Shown here: positions 1-4,937 of the stretch, one piece after another
How the letters are laid out: the number at the start of each line of letters is the position of its first letter
Position numbering within the stretch: the first letter of the stretch is position 1
Origin: CAYLLT01 sp964591605
Lineage (GTDB): Bacteria; Planctomycetota; Phycisphaerae; UBA1845; PWPN01
Direction: 5' to 3'
Assembly (NCBI GenBank): GCA_964591605.1
Contig: CAZQEN010000268.1
Span: forward strand, 1 to 11,099
DNA: 11,099 nucleotides
Notes under the pieces: model-generated
What the model was told of the DNA's origin: nothing
Databases searched by the model: none
What the model saw: the letters and a program-made list of their open reading frames with translations, nothing else
Translations under genes and position numbers: made by a program

Positions 1-715
1 CGGGCCGTGCGCGGCATGCACTCAAGCTAACGCGAGGCAAGAGCCCTGTCAATATCGAACCTGTCCCGTTTTTCCGTCCGCCTACACCAATCACGCTAAA
101 ATCCCCACGGAGGAAATCCCCTGACGCTGGTGCCGAGAACACGACAGTCCTGCCCCAGTGGAGATCCCCAGGACCGACCACTTGTGCGCATGTTGGGAGG
201 ATCTCTGGCGGAATCGGCGGTGTGCATGTCTGCTGCGGACCAAAACTGCCAATGACGAGTTCCCTTCGCAGCTCGTCACTGAGTGTGTTGAGTGCAACCC
301 ACCGACTAAGGTTTGCGTCTTGATCATCTTCCCGCTTGATACGGTACACACCAAGGTCGTAGACGTCATTCCAAAGACTGTCACCATCCACAATCTTGTA
401 GGTCGTTGTTTGCCCGACGATGTGCACTTCACGGAGCGGCGGCGATATATTGTAGAGATTGCCCCAGTGTCCAACCGTGAGGATGTAATTGGGGGCAATT
501 ACGATCGCTGTAGGCCTGCTTGAACTGTTGCCCGGGCTTCCGATCACCATGGCCATGACTCTTGGGTCGGGCAATTTCAGACATTGGGGATACTGGTCCA
601 GGTCGTCGTAGTCCTGCTGGAATTGCTTTAAACCAAGGGCATAGTTCGTAAGGTGCAAACCGAACAGAGTCGCCAGAAGGAGGTTGGAACGAGGGTGCCG
701 GGGTGATTCTCTCAT
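1..715 (-). CDS. Secreted trypsin-like serine peptidase, 3' end cut by window
   Basis: An open frame starts with ATG at 715 and runs 238 codons without a stop to the window edge, so the C-terminus is missing. The N-terminus looks like a signal peptide: basic residues 1-9, then a hydrophobic stretch NLLLATLFGL at 11-20. The body resembles the chymotrypsin (S1) fold. AIVIAPNYILTVGHW at 70-84 matches the catalytic-His strand (usually LTAGHC), with His83. NDVYDLGVYRI at 116-126 matches the catalytic-Asp motif, with Asp120. WGRTVV at 187-192 resembles a strand preceding the Ser motif in this type of protein. No GDSG motif is visible; it probably lies beyond the window, so activity cannot be judged. 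The start is supported by AGGAG at 729-725, nine bases upstream. The gene follows the PEP-CTERM gene by 16 nt, so the two are probably one operon. Codon use is less GC-biased than in the other genes (ATA, TTA, AGG and TTG occur). The family call is moderately sure; the substrate is unknown. Confidence 0.7.
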   Translation of the reverse strand, partial: MRESPRHPRSNLLLATLFGLHLTNYALGLKQFQQDYDDLDQYPQCLKLPDPRVMAMVIGSPGNSSSRPTAIVIAPNYILTVGHWGNLYNISPPLREVHIVGQTTTYKIVDGDSLWNDVYDLGVYRIKREDDQDANLSRWVALNTLSDELRRELVIGSFGPQQTCTPPIPPEILPTCAQVVGPGDLHWGRTVVFSAPASGDFLRGDFSVIGVGGRKNGTGSILTGLLPRVSLSACRARP

Positions 716-724
716 GTGAATCTG

Positions 725-729
725 CTCCT
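725..729 (-). promoter_or_regulatory. Shine-Dalgarno of the trypsin-like gene
   Basis: On the minus strand AGGAG lies nine bases before the ATG at 715 and starts just after the TGA of the upstream gene. It fixes the start and supports translation of both genes from one message. Confidence 0.6.
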
Positions 730-731
730 GA

Positions 732-2012
732 TCAAGCGGGGCAGTGCTGCCGATGCCGTCTCCTGCCCATAGATGCAGCGACAATGGAGAACAGGAGTGC
801 CGATGGCTCGGGAATGGTCGCCACATAGATGGCGCTAGAACCGTCGGTGAAGAAGGCCACGAAGGCGACCTGGTTCCCGCTGAACATCTCCGGTCCAGCG
901 GCCAGGTACCGCGCGGTCCGGCCATCGAGAATCTCGCTGGATTCGATAATGCTGATCAGCAAGCCGTCGAATTGAGCGAAGAGCCCGCCTTGATCCGGCC
1001 CTGTTGCTGCGGTGAACGCCAAGTTGCCCGCATCGAGCGAAGGATAGCCGAACCTCATGAAGGTACCGACCGCTCCAGGTACAGGCGTATTCTTATCCAC
1101 GATCAGATGGAGTGAGGCGCCGTCGTGCAGATAGATCCCATGCTCGAACAACGAGCCGTGCCCCACGAAGGCGACCTGTTCACCCGAGAGAGAAAGTGGC
1201 TCATCGCTCGTGAAGGTAAATGTGCCAGTCCCTCCAGGGACGGGCGTGCTCGTGTCTGCCACAATCTGGATGGAGTCGGGTGTCTTCATGTACAGAGCGC
1301 GCTCGAATGCCGAATGACCGCCGACGAAACCGACGTTCCCGCTGTCCGCGGAGAGATAGCTGGGAGAAACAGCGAGGATTCCCGAGCCGTCGGGGGCGGG
1401 CGTGTTATGATCGACCACCACACTCAGCGACCCGCCAATATCCCTGTAGAAGCCGTATTCATAGGCTTCCTTCGCTTCGTCAAATCGCTCGCCGTAAAAG
1501 ACGACCTTTCCGTGATCGATGGACGGAGGGGACGGCACGGTCGGGGTGAGCTGTCCCCATTCGAAATTGCCGGACCCGCCCGGCATCGGCGTGTTCCTGT
1601 CGGCCGAGACGCGCAACGGACCACCCGCGGTGGTGTAGTAGCCCCGTTGGGGACCATCGCCATCCGCGCCAAAGACAACCGCCGTACCGTCAAAGGAGAG
1701 GTACCCGAAGTCAGTGAAGGTCCCAGTGCCGCCGGGCACCAGTGTCTCGAGGTCGGCGACTGCGCCGAGCGAGCCATTGATGAATGTGTAGATCCCGGAT
1801 TGCGATGAGGGCCCAAACGCGTTGAACGCCAGATTTCCATCGCGCAGCGACGGGGCACTGAAAGACGTGAAGTTCCCCGTCCCCCCGGGGATGGGCGTGC
1901 TGGTGTCCACGATCTTGGTGAACGTGATCTGCCCGAGTCCCGGACCCGCGAAGGCCAGCACCGCAAGCAGGCCACAAACGCGTGTTGCGATCCGCAATAC
2001 CACCGCCGGCAT
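732..2012 (-). CDS. PEP-CTERM secreted protein with seven propeller-like repeats
   Basis: The protein has 426 residues from the ATG at 2012. A longer frame reaches 2057, but 2012 has the strong ribosome site and places a signal peptide at the N-terminus (hydrophobic core about 10-22, likely cleavage after GLG at about 27). The body is seven consecutive repeats of about 50 residues. Each opens with a variant of IVADxxTPVPGGTGTF and closes with a variant of VAFxG...GIY. Repeat 7 is degenerate at the glycine-rich turn. This matches a family of PEP-CTERM proteins in which this repeat is expected to form beta-propeller blades (possibly DUF7453; name from memory). The tail is a typical PEP-CTERM signal: IPEP at 400-403, hydrophobic 404-415, then RRRHR at 417-421. 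It predicts export and processing by an exosortase, which is not encoded here. The trypsin-like gene follows 16 nt downstream. Molecular function is unknown; a binding or scaffold role is a guess. Confidence 0.85.
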   Translation of the reverse strand: MPAVVLRIATRVCGLLAVLAFAGPGLGQITFTKIVDTSTPIPGGTGNFTSFSAPSLRDGNLAFNAFGPSSQSGIYTFINGSLGAVADLETLVPGGTGTFTDFGYLSFDGTAVVFGADGDGPQRGYYTTAGGPLRVSADRNTPMPGGSGNFEWGQLTPTVPSPPSIDHGKVVFYGERFDEAKEAYEYGFYRDIGGSLSVVVDHNTPAPDGSGILAVSPSYLSADSGNVGFVGGHSAFERALYMKTPDSIQIVADTSTPVPGGTGTFTFTSDEPLSLSGEQVAFVGHGSLFEHGIYLHDGASLHLIVDKNTPVPGAVGTFMRFGYPSLDAGNLAFTAATGPDQGGLFAQFDGLLISIIESSEILDGRTARYLAAGPEMFSGNQVAFVAFFTDGSSAIYVATIPEPSALLFSIVAASMGRRRHRQHCPA

Positions 2013-2016
2013 GACC

Positions 2017-2023
2017 ACCTCCC
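2017..2023 (-). promoter_or_regulatory. Shine-Dalgarno deciding the PEP-CTERM gene start
   Basis: Minus-strand GGGAGGT ends four bases before the ATG at 2012. The alternative upstream ATG at 2057 would add 15 non-hydrophobic residues ahead of the signal peptide, so 2012 is preferred. Confidence 0.65.
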
Positions 2024-2052
2024 GTGACAGACGTGCGCCTCCCCCAGCGACG

Positions 2053-2058
2053 ATCATA
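2053..2058 (-). promoter_or_regulatory. Weak candidate -10 box of the PEP-CTERM operon
   Basis: TATGAT on the minus strand matches the -10 consensus at five of six bases and would give a leader of about 34 nt before the ATG at 2012. No acceptable -35 box is seen 16 to 18 bases upstream, so this is only a candidate. Confidence 0.2.
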
Positions 2059-2405
2059 CCGATTCAGGCTGCCTCACCCGGACCAGTCGCGCAGACCGGC
2101 CGCACAGCAGTCTCTTCAATCGCAGTCCCCGCAGGCGGGCAGTTCCGGCCCAGGAGCTGGGCCTCGGGAAGGATGAGCGCAATGTACCCGGAATTCACTC
2201 ACGAAGCAAGCGCAGCCCACTGCTGCTCCGACGCTCCCGCTTCACTCGAAGCCGGATCGTCCGCCATGCGGCCACCCGTTCCCGGCCCCGCCCGACCAGC
2301 AGCTTCCCCCGCTCCGCCCGCACCCACAATCCCGGAGTACGCGCTGTGTTCTGATGGAGACAGGAGACGCGATGCCCTGTCGAAAGCAGGACAGTATGCC
2401 GCCGA
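2059..2405. other. Gene-poor stretch upstream of the PEP-CTERM operon
   Basis: Open frames exist on both strands, but their products are low-complexity Ala/Gly/Pro/Arg strings typical of shadow frames in GC-rich DNA. No domain, signal peptide or good ribosome site was seen. It presumably holds the upstream control region of the PEP-CTERM operon and decayed sequence beside the transposase remnants. Confidence 0.5.
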
Positions 2406-2465
2406 GCGCCGCAGTAAAGCGAAGGCATTGGCCCTTTCCACCACCCACTGTCGCACAAGAATTGC
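2406..2465 (-). pseudogene. Possible IS4/IS5-type transposase C-terminal remnant
   Basis: The minus strand encodes AILVRQWVVERANAFALLRR. The core RQWVVER followed by a hydrophobic/aromatic patch and RR resembles the conserved C-terminal motif of IS4/IS5-type transposases (commonly RWVVERT.AW...RRL), which carries the catalytic Glu. The reading frame around it shows no further transposase sequence and no start, so at most it is a short decayed fragment. It sits 33 bp from the IS630-like fragment on the other strand. The match is short and could be chance. Confidence 0.3.
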
Positions 2466-2498
2466 AGCATAACATAGCGATGGTCGGATAAGTAACGT

Positions 2499-2678
2499 GT
2501 GGGTGCGAATCACTCCACCTATGAAATGCGTTTGCGTGCCGTCCAAGTCGTTCGGCGTGGCATGGGCTTCTGCACGGTGGCCGCCGCGTACCAAACGAAT
2601 CGAACGGCGGTCTTCCGATGGATGCAACGTTATGGAGACGAAAGCCTGTATATCAGTGTCACAAACCGCCCGATCGCG
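2499..2678 (+). pseudogene. IS630-like transposase, N-terminal fragment
   Basis: From a GTG at 2499 the plus strand encodes about 60 residues that look like the N-terminal helix-turn-helix of an IS630-type transposase. MGANHSTYEMRLRAVQVVRRG (1-21) is followed by the turn and recognition helix VAAAYQTNRTAVFRWMQRYGDESL (27-50) and a residual NRP at 56-58 where full proteins carry a GRP-type linker. A full transposase is over 300 residues and includes a DDE catalytic domain, which is absent. After about residue 60 the frame stays open but the sequence no longer looks like transposase, and it enters an AT-rich inverted repeat. This is the only substantial plus-strand coding trace in the window. 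It is a truncated insertion-sequence remnant and presumably not functional as a transposase. Confidence 0.65.
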
Positions 2679-2723
2679 CAAAGAAAATCGGGAAAAAATG
2701 CGATTTTCTTTTCGCAATCCGGG
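2669..2723. repeat. Long imperfect inverted repeat, AT-rich core
   Basis: Left arm 2669-2690 and right arm 2701-2723 pair at about 20 of 23 positions (two mismatches and one bulge) around a 10-nt loop. The inner 11 bp, AAAGAAAATCG against CGATTTTCTTT, are perfect. The core is far richer in A/T than its surroundings. It lies at the point where the transposase similarity ends. As minus-strand RNA the descending arm is U-rich (UUUUCUUU), so it could act as a terminator. It could also be an element end or a decayed mobile-element hairpin. Confidence 0.6.
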
Positions 2724-3017
2724 TCGGGACGGCCTCCATGGCGGTTTTCGACCTCCCCGGAGCTGGCAGGGGGCCGGAAAACCCCGACGACTCCGATGGT
2801 TCGAGCCGAAGCGCCTCTTTCGGCCACCGCCATCGTAGATTCCGCCTGCCCGGCGCGGCTCGCGGCGCCTCCGCGTCGTGCGGGACCCGTTCTTGGCCGG
2901 CTCGGCCGATCGCATCCTGTTTGCTGCGATGAGCTTGCGCGCACCAGGCCGGGAGGGAAAGTGGAAAGGAGCAAACGCGACCCCGTCTCTCTCCCCCCGC
3001 CGGACTCATGGTGCTCG
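2724..3017. other. Gene-poor stretch
   Basis: Frames on both strands are long only because the sequence is GC-rich. Their products are Arg/Pro/Ser/Gly-rich without recognisable domains. Apart from possible transcription from the promoter at 3084-3056, nothing is seen here. Confidence 0.45.
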
Positions 3018-3055
3018 GACGGCCATCCTGCCGTCGCATCGATGTTGTTACTGGC

Positions 3056-3084
3056 AGTATACCCCATTCCGAAGTGCCGGTCAA
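3056..3084 (-). promoter_or_regulatory. Strong sigma-70-type promoter, minus strand
   Basis: On the minus strand, TTGACC (3084-3079), a spacer of exactly 17 nt and TATACT (3061-3056) match the housekeeping consensus at five of six bases in each box. Transcription would start near 3049. It lies about 220 bp downstream of the sigma-gene terminator, so it would open a separate transcription unit. No convincing gene follows within several hundred bases. Confidence 0.6.
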
Positions 3085-3307
3085 GCCCTCTGCGTGCTCT
3101 TTTTCACGATTTCCGGCCAGTTGGGGTATAGACCCCATACCCACTGCCACGCGTCCTGGCCATCCGCCCGCCCGCATCGCCCACCATTCAAGCCCCACGC
3201 GGCAGACGCCGGCTTCTGTGAGGTGGCTTTCCGGCAGAGCCCGTGGCGCCGCATTGATGACCACCTGGCTGGCGTGCGCGCCCGGCCTTCCGGTGGCTTC
3301 AAGGTTC
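3085..3307. other. Intergenic stretch between sigma terminator and orphan promoter
   Basis: No gene or domain seen. It contains a short GGGGT/ACCCC hairpin at about 3123-3136. Confidence 0.4.
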
Positions 3308-3349
3308 CAAAGAAAAGCGGCGGCCGATTCGCTCGAACCGGCCGCCGCT
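3308..3349 (-). terminator. Intrinsic terminator of the sigma factor gene
   Basis: On the minus strand the stem AGCGGCGGCCG (3349-3339) pairs perfectly over 11 bp with CGGCCGCCGCT (3326-3316). The 12-nt loop can extend by three further pairs. The stem is followed at once by TTTTCTTT. It lies about 60 bp past the TGA of the sigma gene and fits a Rho-independent terminator for that unit. Confidence 0.88.
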
Positions 3350-3407
3350 GCGCTTTCAAATCTCGGATCTCACATCCCGAATCCGGGATCCCTCAAGCCC
3401 CCGCGCC

Positions 3408-4394
3408 TCAGATCGTCAGGTAGCTGTCCTCCAGAATCGCCCGGAGCTTGCGGAGGGCCTTGTTCTGGATCTGCCGCACCCGCTCCTTGGTCACGCCGAT
3501 CAGCTCGCCCACCTGCTCGAGCGTCTTGGGCCGGGGCGACTCGATGCTCTCGTAGAGGGCGAACCGCTGACGGATCACGGTCTGTTCCATCTCGTTCAGA
3601 TCCGCACGGTTCTCGGCGAGGATCTCCCGGATCTCCTCGACGCACTGGGTCTCCACGTCGTCGCGCTTGCGGTCGACGTAGTCGCTCTTCTCCAGGGACG
3701 GATCGAACTCCGTCGGGAAGCGCCCGCGATAGCGGCTCGTCCGCAGGGCCACCCGCGAGAAGCTCTTGAGGATCGCCCGGCACGCATACGTGCTGAACTT
3801 GAACCCGCGCGAGCAGTCGAACTTGTCCACACTCCGCAGCAGGGCGAAGTTCCCCTCGCTGATCAGTTCGTTGAAATCCAGCCCCGACAGCCGCGTCCGC
3901 TTGGCCATGGCCAGCACCAGCGGGATGTTGGACTGCACGATCTGGCTGCGCGACGCCTCCGCCTGGCGGGCCCAGGCCAGCAGTTCCCGTACCGCATCCG
4001 TCGGCATGGCCTTGCCCGCGTACCGCCCCACCAGTTCCGCGATCCGCAGACGCGCGAAGTTGAACCGCTGGAACAGCAGGACTTCCCTGCTGCCGTGCAG
4101 CGCCGGCGCCTCGCCGCCCGGCCGACGCCGCCTGCGCGACTCCGCCAGGCGCGTCGAGCCGCCCTGACGCGCGGTCCGTTCACCAAAGAGGATCTGCTCG
4201 GCATCCGGCTGACGGAACATCGCATGATCGATGTACTCGGCCGGCTCCGAGAGCACTCGCGCCAGCAGGGCCCGGTCCGCCTCATCCATCCCCCCGAGCT
4301 GCCGCGGCGTCGGCGGACGCACGTGCGGCTCCACCGCGTGGCATCCTCCAATCCCCGGTAACTGCCGTGTCAACGTGTTTTCGGTCGCCAACAT
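3408..4394 (-). CDS. Sigma-70 family RNA polymerase sigma factor (divergent)
   Basis: This 328-residue factor directs RNA polymerase to promoters. Residues 1-100 are a poorly conserved, Arg-rich extension (RRRRR at 87-91). SREVLLFQRFNFARLRIAEL (102-121) resembles region 1.2. Region 2 spans about 149-225: NIPLVLAMAKR at 156-166, LDFNELISEGNFALLRSVDKFD at 172-193, and FKFSTYACRAILKSFSRV at 198-215. Region 4 spans about 265-322, with the helix-turn-helix LEQVGELIGVTKERVRQIQNKALRKLR (292-318) close to RpoD. Only about 35 residues separate regions 2 and 4, so region 3 is missing or very reduced. At the place of the E. coli W433-W434 melting pair this protein has Arg206-Ala207, so promoter opening may differ. 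The start is supported by GGGGAG seven bases before the ATG. A terminator follows. The target genes are unknown; control of the neighbouring secreted proteins is possible but not shown. Confidence 0.93.
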   Translation of the reverse strand: MLATENTLTRQLPGIGGCHAVEPHVRPPTPRQLGGMDEADRALLARVLSEPAEYIDHAMFRQPDAEQILFGERTARQGGSTRLAESRRRRRPGGEAPALHGSREVLLFQRFNFARLRIAELVGRYAGKAMPTDAVRELLAWARQAEASRSQIVQSNIPLVLAMAKRTRLSGLDFNELISEGNFALLRSVDKFDCSRGFKFSTYACRAILKSFSRVALRTSRYRGRFPTEFDPSLEKSDYVDRKRDDVETQCVEEIREILAENRADLNEMEQTVIRQRFALYESIESPRPKTLEQVGELIGVTKERVRQIQNKALRKLRAILEDSYLTI

Positions 4395-4483
4395 CTCACA
4401 ACTCCCCTGGCCCGGCGCGCACCATCCGGCGCGTCATGACGTGGGCCGAAAGGCAGCCCGACCTTTTTCGCGGCTGCGAACAT
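4370..4483 (-). CDS. Candidate leader ORF overlapping the sigma gene start
   Basis: A 37-codon ORF begins with ATG at 4483, ten bases after AAAGGAG, within the predicted 5' leader of the sigma gene. It ends with TGA at 4370, overlapping the sigma coding start by 25 bases in another frame. The product (MFAAAKKVGLPFGPRHD...) is basic and has no recognisable domain. If translated it could couple or limit translation of the sigma gene. It is too short to judge from coding statistics and may be chance. Confidence 0.22.
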   Translation of the reverse strand: MFAAAKKVGLPFGPRHDAPDGARRARGVVRCWRPKTR

Positions 4484-4504
4484 GGCGGGATCGCTCCTTT
4501 CCTG

Positions 4505-4540
4505 CGAACCCATTCGAACCGCTCGAATCGTTATGATTCG
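4505..4540. promoter_or_regulatory. Phased CGAAYC repeats with inverted copy, possible operator
   Basis: CGAACC at 4505-4510, CGAACC at 4515-4520 and CGAATC at 4524-4529 recur at steps of 10 and 9 bases, about one helical turn. An inverted copy GATTCG follows at 4535-4540 and forms a perfect 6-bp dyad with the third copy around GTTAT. It lies about 110-145 bp upstream of the sigma start, within the predicted leader. A regulator site or RNA hairpin is inferred only from the pattern. Confidence 0.3.
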
Positions 4541-4560
4541 TTATTCAATTGGTGTTGTCT

Positions 4561-4596
4561 GCAGCCCTGTCTTCCAACCCTCTTGGCTGGGGCTGC
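4561..4596 (-). promoter_or_regulatory. Leader hairpin upstream of sigma gene
   Basis: A perfect 7-bp outer stem (4561-4567 with 4590-4596, GCAGCCC/GGGCTGC) encloses an inner 4-bp stem (CCAA 4574-4577 with TTGG 4583-4586). It would form in the leader RNA from the promoter near 4640. There is no U-tract, so it is not an obvious terminator. No known riboswitch was recognised. Confidence 0.35.
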
Positions 4597-4635
4597 GGGG
4601 GAGAATCACAATACGGGGAGTCAACTGCTACTGGT

Positions 4636-4663
4636 AGTATACTACAGCTTCGCCGCGGGGCAA
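4636..4663 (-). promoter_or_regulatory. Candidate promoter of the sigma factor gene
   Basis: On the minus strand TATACT (4641-4636) matches the -10 consensus at five of six bases. TTGCCC (4663-4658) stands 16 nt upstream. A better -35-like TTGACC lies at 4672-4667, but with a 25-nt spacer. The -10 box sits inside a perfect 12-bp palindrome GTAGTATACTAC (4634-4645). Transcription would start near 4629, giving a leader of about 235 nt before the ATG at 4394. Confidence 0.42.
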
Positions 4664-4672
4664 CGAGGTCAA

Positions 4673-4937
4673 GCGCAAATTCCGCACATCAGATGCATTT
4701 CTTTTTACACGGACGCTGAACCTTCGTGACGGATGGAACGGTCGGGGGCAACCGCCGGGGGGCAGTCCGTTTTCCGGGCTCGGCTTCCGCAGAATTCCCC
4801 TCGAAATCGCGGCTCACGCCCGATCCCACCGGAAGACGCCACCATCAGTGGAAACTTGGTGACACCTGCACAGACCCCCCATTCACACCGATGGGCGGGA
4901 CTCCGCCGGGCGGGGTTCGCTCTCTGTTCGGTCGGAC
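4673..4937. other. Intergenic stretch downstream of the subtilase gene
   Basis: No gene was recognised on either strand. A short GGCGG/CCGCC hairpin lies just past the subtilase stop but lacks a U-tract, so no convincing terminator for that gene is seen. Reading through into the sigma gene cannot be excluded. Confidence 0.4.

Larger units (their letters stand above)
2669..3049 (-). ncRNA. Candidate non-coding transcript from orphan promoter
   Basis: A strong sigma-70-type promoter (3084-3056) points leftward into a stretch with no convincing ORF. Near the predicted 5' end there is a perfect 6-bp hairpin (3018-3023 with 3030-3035, 6-nt loop). About 330 nt further on lies the long hairpin at 2723-2669, which could end the transcript. 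No known RNA family (RNase P, tmRNA, SRP, 6S) was recognised. The call rests only on the promoter and the hairpins. The promoter could instead serve a decayed gene or be the distant promoter of the PEP-CTERM operon. Confidence 0.25.

Noticed and set aside
91..498. 135-codon minus-strand open frame
   Set aside because: Out-of-frame shadow of the trypsin-like gene that runs 715-1 on the same strand.
158..523. 121-codon plus-strand open frame
   Set aside because: Antisense to the trypsin-like gene, which has a signal peptide, His and Asp motifs and a ribosome site.
2498..2520. tRNA T-arm-like GGGTGCGAATCACTCC
   Set aside because: Arms do not pair as a T-stem, there is no matching D or anticodon arm, and the bases encode the start of the transposase fragment.
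2199..2915. 238-codon minus-strand open frame
   Set aside because: Low-complexity Arg/Gly/Ala product, crosses the inverted repeat and transposase remnants. Only the short WVVER patch is of interest.
3374..3389. Small ATCCCG/CGGGAT hairpin just after the sigma stop
   Set aside because: No U-tract; the much stronger hairpin with T-run at 3349-3308 explains termination.
4367..4729. 120-codon plus-strand open frame in the sigma upstream region
   Set aside because: No ribosome site or domain, and it covers the predicted minus-strand promoter and leader.
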